64,000 nt of DNA from an uncultured Eubacterium sp. (GCA_910577225.1 CAJTMV010000020.1:1-64000); one strand, 5' to 3'. Positions 36,771-46,300 are shown, counted from the first letter of the stretch. The notes: generated from the letters alone by a model not told the origin. Numbers and translations are program-made.

Positions 36771-38393
36771 TTATTCCCAGTCCTCATTGAGCCAGTTGCG
36801 CAGCAACGACGCAACGGCTTCTGGTTTCTCTTCTACGAATTTTTCAATCAGCACTCTTGCCTCGGACTTTTCTTTAAAACCAATATCTTCCAGACTTTCC
36901 TCTTCATTTTCCTTCGTTGTCTGCAGCAGCGTCTCTACAGATAATTCCGGCTCCAGATCCGGCGCTTTTTCTTTTCGTGTGCTCATAAATACTACAAATC
37001 CCAATAATGCAAAGATCAGCACTGCCAGTACGATCTCAAGATAATCAGAAAATGTTCTTCCGCTTCCCTCAGAAGGAATAAACAGCGGCTCCTGATATGC
37101 GATAACAGAAATACGTTCCGCATCGATACCTGTCGCTTTGGCAATGACGTCAATGGTTTCCGCATCTACTTCCTGTCGCTGCGCGCCCTGACTTTCAATC
37201 TGCGCACGGTATTCTTCAAATGTCGTTCCTTCCAGATCGCCATTATTTTTTAACGTGTCTTCATCATATTTTATGTAACTTTTTAATGTAACGCCGATCG
37301 AGGCCGTATCGTACAAAATTTCTCCGATACCGGATTCCGTATTTTCAATTGTTTCATTGACCGCGTATTCTCTGCTGGAATCCGAAATGTTTTGTTCCGT
37401 CTGCTCCCCGTCCTGAATCATATAGTTGCCGTCTTCCCCGTTCGCATCCGTACCCGGTACGTTTGCTCCTCCGGAAGTCGTGGATTCATCGTAAGTCTGG
37501 TCTCTTTTGTAAGGCCCCTGCTCACGTCCTTCTCCTACGTCGTAGGTTTTTTTGCTAATTGTTTTTTTGTCGAAATTGAGCGGCAGATTAATTCCAACCT
37601 CTGCGTTTTGATACTGCCCGGTACCAAGCAGAACGTCTTTTACTTTTCCCTTGATCCTGTTTTCAAACTTTTGCTGATAGGAAAGCTGCGAAGCAGTCAT
37701 TCCAGAAGCGGTAGCCAGCTCGTCGCCCATACTGCCGGAATACAAAAGATTCAGGTTGCTGTCCATAATCGAAATATTATCGGTCGTTGTGTTGCCAAGT
37801 CCTGTCGCAATCATGCGCGCGAGTCCCAGCGCCTGCTCCTCGGACATTTCGCCGTCGAGCGTTAAAAACACTTCCGCAAAAGATTCTTTATTGCTTGAGA
37901 TCAGCGTGCCGTCGTCGTTTGGAATATCCAGCATTACGCTTGCTTTTTCCACATTTTCAAGCGTTTCCAGCACACTGGCCATTTTCTTTTCCTGATATTC
38001 TTTTACCAGTTTTTGCTTATCTGCTTCTGTCGTACTAAGACTTCCGTTCAAAATATTTTTTAACGCGTCGTCTTCTGTCTTGATGGCATTGGAACCCAGC
38101 AGAATATTCGCGGCAGCCGAGTCCTCTTTATGTATGGAAAACGTAAGTCCGTTCTCTGATACCTCATTATAGATACCCGCGTCGTTCAGCAGCGTCTGCA
38201 CCGTGGCAGCCTCTGAGGCGTTATCGCAAATCTTGATCACCATCATCTTCGGCTGTGTCAGTACAGCGGCAAGTATTGCAACCGCAATTACCACAATCAG
38301 GGTGGAGCTTACCAGAATCATCTGCTGTTTTTTGGTAAACTTTTTCCACCACTCCGATATTCTGTTCAGTATTTCTCTAATTCTCTCCGGCAT
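36771..38393 (-). CDS. fliF: Flagellar MS-ring protein FliF
   Basis: 540 residues from MPERIREILNRIS at 38393, with GGAGAG nine bases upstream. Membrane helices flank the protein (about 25-47 and 430-455). The ring-building domains carry SVMLDIPNDDGTLISSN and GLGNTTTDNISIMD (YscJ-like and FliF-specific). The cytoplasmic tail ends RNWLNEDWE, the FliG-binding segment. It forms the MS-ring, the base on which the flagellum is built. Confidence 0.96.
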   Translation of the reverse strand: MPERIREILNRISEWWKKFTKKQQMILVSSTLIVVIAVAILAAVLTQPKMMVIKICDNASEAATVQTLLNDAGIYNEVSENGLTFSIHKEDSAAANILLGSNAIKTEDDALKNILNGSLSTTEADKQKLVKEYQEKKMASVLETLENVEKASVMLDIPNDDGTLISSNKESFAEVFLTLDGEMSEEQALGLARMIATGLGNTTTDNISIMDSNLNLLYSGSMGDELATASGMTASQLSYQQKFENRIKGKVKDVLLGTGQYQNAEVGINLPLNFDKKTISKKTYDVGEGREQGPYKRDQTYDESTTSGGANVPGTDANGEDGNYMIQDGEQTEQNISDSSREYAVNETIENTESGIGEILYDTASIGVTLKSYIKYDEDTLKNNGDLEGTTFEEYRAQIESQGAQRQEVDAETIDVIAKATGIDAERISVIAYQEPLFIPSEGSGRTFSDYLEIVLAVLIFALLGFVVFMSTRKEKAPDLEPELSVETLLQTTKENEEESLEDIGFKEKSEARVLIEKFVEEKPEAVASLLRNWLNEDWE

Positions 38394-38488
38394 TTTAACC
38401 CACTCTCCGTATTTCAATCTTATGATCTTACTGATTTTTCAAGGCGCAGGCCGTCTGACGCCTGGCTGATATCCGTTTGCAGTTGCCG

Positions 38489-38809
38489 TTAAATCTGCAT
38501 CTGCATGATTTCGCGATACGCCTCCTGCAGTTTATCTTTTACCGCAACCGTGTACTGCAGCGCAATGTTTGCTTTGGACTGTGCAACCAAAAGATCGTGT
38601 GTATTTTCGGACTGTCCCATGGCAAACTGAATCATTGCAGACTCCGCATCGTTATGCAGATCGTTTGTCTCTTCCACCATGCCAAGAGCAGACTGAAAAA
38701 CAGTTCCAAAATCTTCCGTATTTTCCTGCGCAGCAACTTCAAACTGCCTTTGTGCCGCCAAAAACGCTGCTTCCGCACTGGAAGCCTGTGAAACGCCTGA
38801 TACATCCAT
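38489..38809 (-). CDS. fliE: Flagellar hook-basal body protein FliE
   Basis: 106 residues. FGTVFQSALGMVEETNDLHN and AQSKANIALQYTVAVKDKLQ with the C-terminal EAYREIMQMQI are the FliE pattern. It joins the MS-ring and export gate to the rod. It lies between flgC and fliF in standard order. A 95-base gap follows before fliF. Confidence 0.95.
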   Translation of the reverse strand: MDVSGVSQASSAEAAFLAAQRQFEVAAQENTEDFGTVFQSALGMVEETNDLHNDAESAMIQFAMGQSENTHDLLVAQSKANIALQYTVAVKDKLQEAYREIMQMQI

Positions 38810-38862
38810 ATTTTATTCAACTCCTGATTCTGTTGTTTATAACCTGATTTCCTGATATTTTA

Positions 38863-39309
38863 TTATTTTCCAATCTGCAGTCCTGCCTGAGCCATTGCCT
38901 TGCTTGCGTCAAACGCCGTAATATTCGCCTCATACGCCCGGCTCGCATCGATCAGATTCGTCATTTCCGTGACCAGATTGACATTCGGATAAGAAACGTA
39001 TCCATTTTCATCTGCATCCGGATGAGAAGGGTCATATTCCATAATAAAATCTGTTTCCATATCTTCCCTGACTTCTACAACCTTGACGCCGTTTCCTATA
39101 TGGCTGCCCCGTTTTCTGCTTTCGGTCAGATAACGGTCAAACCGGTTTGCTCCTTTTTCCTGAAACGCGACTACCTTGCGTCGGTACGTCGTACCGGCGT
39201 CGGTTCTTGTCGTATTTACGTTTGCAAGATTTTCTGCTATGATATCCGCGCGGAACTGCTGTGCAGTCATACCCGACGCGCTAATGCCAAACGACTGAAA
39301 GAGTGCCAT
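38863..39309 (-). CDS. flgC: Flagellar proximal rod protein FlgC
   Basis: 148 residues. The N-terminus MALFQSFGISASGMTAQQFR and ENLANVNTTRTDAG carry the rod/hook family signature. PSHPDADENGYVSYPNVNLV and the C-terminal DASRAYEANITAFDASKAM are typical of FlgC. It is exported as part of the proximal rod. Confidence 0.96.
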   Translation of the reverse strand: MALFQSFGISASGMTAQQFRADIIAENLANVNTTRTDAGTTYRRKVVAFQEKGANRFDRYLTESRKRGSHIGNGVKVVEVREDMETDFIMEYDPSHPDADENGYVSYPNVNLVTEMTNLIDASRAYEANITAFDASKAMAQAGLQIGK

Positions 39310-39354
39310 AATATCCCATTCCTTTCTAACTATCTGTTTAACTAATTCCCTGCA

Positions 39355-39756
39355 TTATTTGCCTATTGCTGTACGCATACGTGTGAACTCCTGTGAAATA
39401 CTGTCCGTAAGCGCCGTATAACGGATCTGCTCGGAAGCCAGCTCCACGTTTTCCGTATGTATATCCACATTGTTTTCGTCCAGACGATACGAATAGGACT
39501 CTGCCGCCATATCGATCTGCGAAGTTGCCGTCAGACGATCCAGATTGACATTATGTATCTTTTTGTCCAGATTACGATTAAATTTGGAATCCATCAGCTC
39601 GCGTTCCAGCAGCGACTGAAAATCCACATCATGCCGTTTGTATTCCGGCGTCGTTGCATTCGCGATATTATTTGCAATGGTACTTTCCCGCAGCCAGCTC
39701 GCATCGGCCGCTTTATCTAATACGTTGATATAATCAAACGCAGATGACTGTAACAT
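39355..39756 (-). CDS. flgB: Flagellar proximal rod protein FlgB
   Basis: 133 residues with WLRESTIANNIANATTPEYKR (near the N-terminus) and a C-terminal LASEQIRYTALTDSISQEF, the FlgB pattern. It is the first gene of the fla/che operon, as in Bacillus. GGAGGAG lies about eight bases before the ATG. The leader upstream is about 350 bases long. Confidence 0.95.
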   Translation of the reverse strand: MLQSSAFDYINVLDKAADASWLRESTIANNIANATTPEYKRHDVDFQSLLERELMDSKFNRNLDKKIHNVNLDRLTATSQIDMAAESYSYRLDENNVDIHTENVELASEQIRYTALTDSISQEFTRMRTAIGK

Positions 39757-40111
39757 AAAATCTCCTCCTGATTTATTTTTCTAAAATTACGTACCTCTTT
39801 GTTCTTCTTTGTTTTCTTTTGCGGTTTCTCCTGAAACAGGTTTCTTTTCCAAACCTCTCTGACTCCTGAACCTCTTCTTTGTCCTTTACCGCTCCTTCTC
39901 AAAGCATCCAGGCTTCTGTCAAACTTAATACTTCATTTGATTTTTATTATTTCCCTTATTGATACATTGCTTTCCTGTAATTATTTTGTTTTTTTATAAC
40001 TATTACTTATCACCTTTGCCCTGTTATTTTGCTTTCCGCTTCAGTTTCACGCAATTCCGCTCTAATCCGGTTTCATCTGATTTAATTCTTCACAATTCCG
40101 CTCTATAATAC
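39757..40111 (-). other. Long untranslated leader of the fla/che operon with direct repeat
   Basis: No gene is supported in this stretch. The minus-strand RNA is purine-rich (GAAAAG/GAAAGC type). TAGAGCGGAATTG occurs twice on the minus strand, at 40093-40105 and 40052-40064, 41 bp apart, the first copy at the predicted transcription start. These could be operator or RNA-binding repeats. Confidence 0.45.
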
Positions 40112-40139
40112 ATTATAATTAATCACAAAATTTTTACAA
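40112..40139 (-). promoter_or_regulatory. Predicted sigma-A-type promoter of the fla/che operon
   Basis: On the minus strand -35 TTGTAA (40134-40139) and -10 TATAAT (40112-40117) are separated by 16 bases. The spacer includes AATTTTGTGATTAAT, 11 of 15 matches to the CodY box AATTTTCWGAAAATT. CodY represses fla/che in Bacillus, so nutritional control here is plausible but not demonstrated. Confidence 0.65.
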
Positions 40140-40203
40140 GAGTATTTTTTCCCGATATTGTATTTTTTTTGTCGATTAGCTGCCAAATCTCCCATGAACA
40201 TGT

Positions 40204-40243
40204 AAAAAAAGGAATCTTATGCGCATTCTGCTCCTCAGATTCC
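40204..40243 (-). terminator. codY terminator
   Basis: GGAATCT/AGATTCC stem with a 19-base loop followed by seven T residues on the minus strand. The 5' arm lies in the last codons of codY. It separates codY from the flagellar promoter. Confidence 0.75.
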
Positions 40244-41020
40244 CTTCTGATTTCTCTTTTTCATCGCCTCCAGCTCCGAAAACACGACGTCGTTTACAAC
40301 CTTAATATAAGTCCCCTTCATTCCGGACGAACGGGATTCTATAACGCCTGCGCTCTCGAATTTGCGCAGCGCATTGACAATTACTGAGCGTGTAATTCCA
40401 ACGCGATCCGCTACTTTACTGGCAACAAGAATACCTTCTGTTCCATTCAGTTCATCAAAAATATGTATAATGGCTTCCAGTTCGGAAAACGACAGCGTAC
40501 TGATCGCCGAGCGGACAATCTGTATCTTTCTTGTCTCTTCTTCGCTTTCTTCATTCACCGAACGCATCATCTCAAGCCCCACAACCGTAGTACCATATTC
40601 GCATAAAATAATATCGTCAATATCGTACGGATCATCGTTCCGATATACAAACAGCGTCCCAAGCCTCTCTCCTGCAATATCGATCGGCGTAATGATCGCT
40701 GCATATTTACGGATGTTATGTACAAAGCCCAGCGTCTCCAGATTTACATTTTCTTTTGTAGATAAAATCCCAAGCAGACGTTCGTTTAACATTGCGTCGA
40801 TATGTTCGCCGACTTCATCCACGATCAGTTCGGAGATCTCCGGAATTCCGCTACAGCGACTGGTTCCAAGTATCTTTCCTTTCTTGCTGATCACAAGAAT
40901 GTTAGACATTAAAATATCCGTCATAACTTCACAGATATCGTTAAAAACAACTTTGGATGTATGATTGTTATGAAGCAGTTTATTAATCTTTCTCGTTTTA
41001 TCCAGCAGCTGAACACTCAT
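40235..41020 (-). CDS. codY: Global transcriptional regulator CodY
   Basis: 261 residues. The N-terminal GAF domain senses branched-chain amino acids (MSVQLLDKTRKINKLLHNN start, family-like). The C-terminal winged helix is VASKVADRVGITRSVIVNAL and KFESAGVIESRSSGMKGTYI (about 200-245), near-invariant in CodY. CodY with GTP and isoleucine represses nutrient-acquisition, motility and often virulence genes. Its position immediately before the fla/che operon matches Bacillus. Confidence 0.97.
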   Translation of the reverse strand: MSVQLLDKTRKINKLLHNNHTSKVVFNDICEVMTDILMSNILVISKKGKILGTSRCSGIPEISELIVDEVGEHIDAMLNERLLGILSTKENVNLETLGFVHNIRKYAAIITPIDIAGERLGTLFVYRNDDPYDIDDIILCEYGTTVVGLEMMRSVNEESEEETRKIQIVRSAISTLSFSELEAIIHIFDELNGTEGILVASKVADRVGITRSVIVNALRKFESAGVIESRSSGMKGTYIKVVNDVVFSELEAMKKRNQKGI

Positions 41021-41092
41021 ACCCTGACTGCACCTCCTTTTGTGTCGGCATGATAATGGGCATAACGAACCCCTTTTGCCCTATATTTAAAT

Positions 41093-41121
41093 ATAATAAC
41101 ATTTCATGTCTGATAATTCAA
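41093..41121 (-). promoter_or_regulatory. codY promoter
   Basis: Minus-strand -35 TTGAAT (41116-41121) and -10 TATTAT (41093-41098), spacer 17 bases. It lies between the topA terminator and codY, about 73 bases before the codY start. Confidence 0.7.
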
Positions 41122-41145
41122 CTCATTTTAGCAGATTTCCATTAA

Positions 41146-41160
41146 AATTTTCTGAATTGT
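41146..41160 (+). promoter_or_regulatory. CodY-box-like sequence upstream of codY
   Basis: AATTTTCTGAATTGT matches 12 of 15 positions of the CodY consensus AATTTTCWGAAAATT. It lies about 25 bp upstream of the -35 of codY, suggesting autoregulation. Confidence 0.5.
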
Positions 41161-41195
41161 TTGGAACAGTTGTACTTATTTTTGTAAATGAAACA

Positions 41196-41217
41196 GCCTT
41201 CCGGATCACCGGAAGGC
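41196..41217 (-). terminator. topA terminator
   Basis: Perfect nine-base stem GCCTTCCGG/CCGGAAGGC with a four-base loop, followed on the minus strand by TGTTTCATTT, 24 bases after the topA stop. Confidence 0.85.
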
Positions 41218-41241
41218 CATTGTTCCAGGTATCCCTTTCTT

Positions 41242-43335
41242 TCATTCGTCTTTGTTCGTCTTGTCCTTACTTTCGCACATATACCCGCACTGCGCGTCTG
41301 CACAGACAATCTTGTTTCCTTTTTCTACCATATAGCCGCCGCACTTTGGACACTTTTGCGCATGTGGTTTTTGCCATGACATAAAATCACAATCATCCGG
41401 CCCCGCTTCACATCCGTAAAATCTCCTGCCTTTTTTCGTTTTGCGTATCACGATATCTTTCCCGCATTTCGGACAGGCAACGCCGATTTTTTCCAGATAT
41501 GGTTTTGTATTCCTGCAGTCCGGAAATCCGGGACAGGCAAGAAATTTTCCGTGCGGTCCATACTTAATCACCATATTCCGGCCGCATTCTTCACAGATCA
41601 CGTCTGTAACCTCATCCGCGATCTTTACTTTCTCCAGCGTCTTTTCCGCTTTATCTACCGCCTCTTCCAGATCCGGATAAAAATTGCTTACGATCGCTTT
41701 CCAGCTGATATCTCCTTCTTCCACTTTGTCCAAAAGCATTTCCATATTCGCGGTAAATTCTTCGTCTACAATCGTAGAAAACGCTTCCTTCATAATCGTA
41801 TTGACCGCTTCGCCAAGCTCGGTCAGATGCAGATTTTTATTTTCTTTCAATACGTAACGTCTGGCAAGCAGCGTCGTAATGGTAGGCGCATACGTGCTTG
41901 GACGGCCGATACCATGCTCTTCCAGCGCTTTGACAAGCGCAGCCTCCGTATAATGAGCCGGCGGCTGGGTAAAATGCTGCGCGCATTCCAGATCGGCAAG
42001 CGTCAGTTTTGACGAAGTATCGATCGATTTCAGCAGCATGTTATTTTCGCCTTTTTCATCGTCGTCGCTCATATATACAGACATAAAACCATCAAACGCC
42101 ACTCTGGACGCAGACACCGTCAGACGATACTCGTCTGCACCGATTTTGACGCTGGTCGTCTCATATTTTGCCGCGCTCATACGACTTGCCGCAAATCGTT
42201 TCCAGATCAGCTGATACAGGCGAAACTGATCTCTGGATAACGATTCTTTTACATCCGTAGGCGTTCTGGCAATATCGGTTGGCCGGATCGCTTCGTGAGC
42301 GTCCTGAATCTTTCCGGATTTTTTCTTTTCTGTCGAAGCTGCCGCGATATAGGCTTCTCCGTAATTTTTTCCTATATAGTCTCTGGCCTGTGCGTCCGCC
42401 TCGTCGGATATACGTACCGAATCCGTTCTTAAATAGGTAATCAGACCAATCACGCCGGCTCCTTTGATCTCGACGCCTTCATAGAGCTGCTGCGCCAGAC
42501 GCATCGTCTTTAACGTGGAAAAGTTTAAAACCTTGGACGCCTCCTGCTGTAGTGTGCTTGTCGTAAATGGAAACGGCGCTTTTTTCATGCGTTCGCTCTT
42601 TTTTACGTCCAGCACCTGATAATCCGCCTCTGACAGCTTCTTTGCAATCTCTTCGGCCTGCTGTTTGTTTTCTATTTTTAAACGTCCTTTTGCGGTCCCG
42701 TAAAATTTGGCGTCCAGCTTCTTTTTTTCTCCCGCGACATTTAACTGTGCCCCGATCGTCCAGTATTCCTCTGGTATAAAATCATCGATTTCTTTTTCCC
42801 GATCAGCGATAATCCGCAGCGCTACCGACTGTACGCGTCCGGCGCTTAATCCGCGTTTTACTTTTTCCCAAAGCAGCGGACTGATCTTATATCCAACCAT
42901 GCGGTCGAGCACACGCCTTGCCTGCTGTGCGTTTACAAGGTCCATATCGATTTCTCTTGGCTGTTTTAAAGACGCTTTTACCGCGTTTTTTGTAATTTCA
43001 TTAAAGCTGATACGATATACTTCCTTTTTATCGTCCAGATTCAGCGCCTTTGACAAATGCCAGGATATCGCCTCGCCCTCCCGGTCCGGGTCCGTCGCCA
43101 GATAGACCCTGTCCGCCTTTTTCGCCTCTTTGCGCAGCTTTGCCAGAATATCTCCTTTTCCCCGAATCGTAATATATTTTGGTTCAAAATCATTTTCGAA
43201 ATCGATTCCCATCTTACTCTTTGGCAGATCTCTGACATGTCCGTTCGACGCGGTAACCTCATAATTTTTTCCCAGGAATTTTTTGATCGTCTTTACCTTT
43301 GCCGGTGATTCCACAATTACCAGATATTTTGCCAT
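41242..43335 (-). CDS. topA: DNA topoisomerase I
   Basis: 697-residue type IA topoisomerase that relaxes negative supercoils. TOPRIM domain: YLVIVESPAKVKTIKKFLG and LATDPDREGEAISWHL. The active-site Tyr lies in GLITYLRTDSVRIS (about residue 298). Three C-terminal zinc-ribbon-like units follow: CEECGRNMVIKYGPHGKFLAC, CPKCGKDIVIRKTKKGRRFYGC (both in part) and CPKCGGYMVEKGNKIVCADAQC. It follows dprA by 17 bases, the common comM-dprA-topA order. Confidence 0.97.
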   Translation of the reverse strand: MAKYLVIVESPAKVKTIKKFLGKNYEVTASNGHVRDLPKSKMGIDFENDFEPKYITIRGKGDILAKLRKEAKKADRVYLATDPDREGEAISWHLSKALNLDDKKEVYRISFNEITKNAVKASLKQPREIDMDLVNAQQARRVLDRMVGYKISPLLWEKVKRGLSAGRVQSVALRIIADREKEIDDFIPEEYWTIGAQLNVAGEKKKLDAKFYGTAKGRLKIENKQQAEEIAKKLSEADYQVLDVKKSERMKKAPFPFTTSTLQQEASKVLNFSTLKTMRLAQQLYEGVEIKGAGVIGLITYLRTDSVRISDEADAQARDYIGKNYGEAYIAAASTEKKKSGKIQDAHEAIRPTDIARTPTDVKESLSRDQFRLYQLIWKRFAASRMSAAKYETTSVKIGADEYRLTVSASRVAFDGFMSVYMSDDDEKGENNMLLKSIDTSSKLTLADLECAQHFTQPPAHYTEAALVKALEEHGIGRPSTYAPTITTLLARRYVLKENKNLHLTELGEAVNTIMKEAFSTIVDEEFTANMEMLLDKVEEGDISWKAIVSNFYPDLEEAVDKAEKTLEKVKIADEVTDVICEECGRNMVIKYGPHGKFLACPGFPDCRNTKPYLEKIGVACPKCGKDIVIRKTKKGRRFYGCEAGPDDCDFMSWQKPHAQKCPKCGGYMVEKGNKIVCADAQCGYMCESKDKTNKDE

Positions 43336-43352
43336 GACTACTCCTCACCTAC

Positions 43353-44618
43353 TCATTTCGTAATTATTTTATAGTGATTTTTATAAACTTCCTCAATACG
43401 GTGCTTCTGCATCAGGGCCGCCAGTATCTGACTCAGTGTCTGTATGTCTAATTCCGTTTTCTCCAGTAAAGTTTCAAAACCCGTTGGCAAAAGACCAAGA
43501 CAACCATACACCAACCGCTCGCCTTTTTCAAGAGAAAATTTCTGTAAATTGTCAAAAATTTCACAATTTCCCGTTTTCCAGTTCTGTTCCAGCCTGCCGT
43601 CTTTATCCAGAAAACTGGTTTGATATCCGATATTTGCTGCACTATTTTCCACTAAAACATTCTGGCTTTCACAATAATTTTTAGTACTTTTCACGATTTT
43701 TTCCTGTTTGTTACCGTTCGTTTCCATTCTGCTGACAATTTCCTTTTTGCGAACTGCCTGTAAAGAGAGTTCTGCCAGACAATCTTCGACAGATAAGATC
43801 ACGCCTGCCCCCTGCGCAATCAGACGATTGCATCCATAGCTTAGCGCATCTGTAACGCGGCCCGGAAGCGCGTAAACGTCTCTGCCCTGCTCCAGCGCAA
43901 AATCTGCCGTAATCAAAGAACCGCTCTTTTCCTTTGCTTCTATTATAAGTACTACATCTGACAACGCACTGACCAGCCGGTTTCTCTGTGGAAAATAAGC
44001 CGGCAGAGGCTTTGTCCCCAGCGGATATTCGCCAAGCATTCCTCCATGCTGCGCAATCTCATAATACAGCTGTCTGTGGTAATTTGGATAACAGATATCC
44101 ACGCCGCATCCAAACACTGCATAGGTCCTGCCGCCCATATCCAGCGCGCCCCGATGTCCTGCCGCGTCGATCCCTCTTGCCATGCCGCTCACAACCGCCA
44201 CATCGTGAGCCGCCAGCTCTCTTGCCAGTTCTCTTGCCATTGTCCGGCCGTATTCCGAACACATTCTGGCGCCGGCGATCGCTACCCGATATTCTTCGTG
44301 CACCGGCAGACTGCCGCGATAAAAAATTCCATAAGGAGCATCTGCAAGCTCCCGAAACTGTATCGGATATTCCTCCTGCTCCTGACTGACAAACCGGACG
44401 CCGGACTGCGTCAGCTCCTGCCATCTGCGTTCCATATCCCACGTTTTTTTTGATTCTATGATCCGCATCGCATCCTTATGCATAAGTCCCGGAATTTTTT
44501 CCAATTCGGTACTGCTTAGCTGGTACACCTCTTTTGCATTTGTGCAGACGGAAAAAAGACGTTTCCTGACCCGGCTGGTACAGCCCTTGACACAATGCAG
44601 CCAGTACGCATATTTCAT
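43353..44618 (-). CDS. dprA: DNA-processing protein DprA
   Basis: 421 residues from MKYAYWLHC at 44618. The Rossmann DNA-binding domain has RVAIAGARMCSEYG, VVSGMARGIDAAGHRGALD, YAVFGCGVDICYP and ITADFALEQGRDVYALPG. A C-terminal winged-helix-like region (from about 375) is present. DprA protects incoming single-stranded DNA and loads RecA during transformation. The glycine position normally VAIVGSR is AIAGAR here. It follows comM by seven bases. Confidence 0.95.
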   Translation of the reverse strand: MKYAYWLHCVKGCTSRVRKRLFSVCTNAKEVYQLSSTELEKIPGLMHKDAMRIIESKKTWDMERRWQELTQSGVRFVSQEQEEYPIQFRELADAPYGIFYRGSLPVHEEYRVAIAGARMCSEYGRTMARELARELAAHDVAVVSGMARGIDAAGHRGALDMGGRTYAVFGCGVDICYPNYHRQLYYEIAQHGGMLGEYPLGTKPLPAYFPQRNRLVSALSDVVLIIEAKEKSGSLITADFALEQGRDVYALPGRVTDALSYGCNRLIAQGAGVILSVEDCLAELSLQAVRKKEIVSRMETNGNKQEKIVKSTKNYCESQNVLVENSAANIGYQTSFLDKDGRLEQNWKTGNCEIFDNLQKFSLEKGERLVYGCLGLLPTGFETLLEKTELDIQTLSQILAALMQKHRIEEVYKNHYKIITK

Positions 44619-44625
44619 CGTCTGC

Positions 44626-46182
44626 TCACCGCCTTTCCCAATACCTGCGATCCAGACTGCGGTAGCAGAACGCTTCGGCAAGATGGCTGACCGTCACCGG
44701 CATACTATTGGAAAGATCCGCGATCGTGCGTGCCACGCGCAATATTTTATGGTAAGCGCGCGCCGTCAGGCCAGACTGCCGGTACATATTTTTCAGATAG
44801 CTTTCTTCTTTTTGGGTAAGCATACAAATTTGTTCCAGTCTGTCCGCCGAAATCTGACTGTTAAAATAAACGCCGCTTCCTGCATAGCGTTCCTTTTGTA
44901 TCTGCCATGCTTTGCAGACTCTTTCACGTATCTGTGCGGAACTTTCGTTTTGTGTTTTGCACGTTAGCTCTGTAAAGGTCAGCGGCGACGTTTCCACGCA
45001 GATATCGATCCGGTCCAATAACGGCTGGCTGATTCTTCCAAGGTAACGGTCGATGGCGTTTTGCGTACAGGTACACCGGTTCATATCGGGATAGGCTCCG
45101 CAGGGACATGGATTTGTCGCGGCCACAAGCATGAAATCTGCCGGATAGCTGCAGCTTCCATGCAGTCTTACGATCTGTATGTGTTTATCTTCCAGCGGCT
45201 GACGCAATAATTCCAGCGTGGATTTTTGAAACTCTGCCAGCTCGTCCAGAAATAATACGCCTTTATGCGCCAGTGAAATTTCCCCCGGCTTTGGCAGCGT
45301 ACCGCCTCCTGTAAGTCCCTGCGGCGTAATCGTATGATGCGGACTGCGAAACGGACGCCGGCGCATATTGTCATAATCATGCAGCAGCATTCCGCTGACG
45401 CTGTAAATTCTGGCCAGTTCCAGCTGTTCTTCCCGACACATCGGCGGCAGTATGGTTGGGATTCTCTGTGCAATCATTGTCTTTCCGGCTCCCGGCGGGC
45501 CGATCATCAGCAGGTTGTGCATACCTGCCGCCGCTACCTCGCTGGCCCGCCGTACCAGACGCTGACCGTGGATCTGGGAAAAATCCGGCTCTTTTGCGTT
45601 TTTTCTTTTTTTGTCCTGTCCGGATGGAGCTTCCGCCGCAGAATCTGACGTATGCTGCGCGGTCTGATCTGTATTTCCGTTTAAAACAGCAATCATTTCT
45701 GATATGCTTTTTACTGCTATAATATGAATGTTCTGAATCAGATATGCTTCCTGACGGTTTTCATATGGTACCATACATTGCGTAAACCCATGCTCGTCCG
45801 CCTGCGCCACGATCGGAAGAATCCCCTCCACCGGCTGCACCCTGCCGCTTAAACCAATTTCGCCGACAATCAGCATCGACGTCAGCCGTTCGGACGGTAC
45901 AATCCCAAGCGCCGCCAGAATCGCTGCCGCAACCGGAAGATCGAAGGCAGAGCCTGTTTTTTTTATATTTGCCGGAGACAGGTTCACGGTAATCCGTTTG
46001 GCCGGAAGATAATACCCGCTGTTACGCAAAGCCGCACGTACACGTTCTCTGGCTTCTTTTACCTCTGAAGCCAGAAATCCTACCATCTCAAACATCGGCA
46101 TACCATCGCTGACATCCGCCTCCACCTGCACCGGCAGACTGTTGATCCCGCGGATAATCGCAGTTGATACTATACTATACAA
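44626..46182 (-). CDS. comM: ComM/YifB-type magnesium-chelatase-like AAA+ ATPase
   Basis: 518 residues from a TTG start at 46182 that has GGAGG six bases upstream; the longer ORF runs through a hairpin and promoter and is not coding there. The N-terminal Lon-protease-like domain has AIIRGINSLPVQVEADVSDG. Walker A is MIGPPGAGKTMIAQRIPTIL, and KGVLFLDELAEF is Walker B. ComM is a hexameric helicase that extends branch migration in natural transformation. It forms an operon with dprA and topA. Confidence 0.93.
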   Translation of the reverse strand: MYSIVSTAIIRGINSLPVQVEADVSDGMPMFEMVGFLASEVKEARERVRAALRNSGYYLPAKRITVNLSPANIKKTGSAFDLPVAAAILAALGIVPSERLTSMLIVGEIGLSGRVQPVEGILPIVAQADEHGFTQCMVPYENRQEAYLIQNIHIIAVKSISEMIAVLNGNTDQTAQHTSDSAAEAPSGQDKKRKNAKEPDFSQIHGQRLVRRASEVAAAGMHNLLMIGPPGAGKTMIAQRIPTILPPMCREEQLELARIYSVSGMLLHDYDNMRRRPFRSPHHTITPQGLTGGGTLPKPGEISLAHKGVLFLDELAEFQKSTLELLRQPLEDKHIQIVRLHGSCSYPADFMLVAATNPCPCGAYPDMNRCTCTQNAIDRYLGRISQPLLDRIDICVETSPLTFTELTCKTQNESSAQIRERVCKAWQIQKERYAGSGVYFNSQISADRLEQICMLTQKEESYLKNMYRQSGLTARAYHKILRVARTIADLSNSMPVTVSHLAEAFCYRSLDRRYWERR

Positions 46183-46300
46183 TAAATTCCTCCTGTTCGG
46201 TAATACCATCGTATGGGAAATGTCTGGAACGTACCTCGTCCGGGAAGAGACGGGCATCGATTCATCGGATAAGATGTAACAGATAAAAAAGATATGTTTT

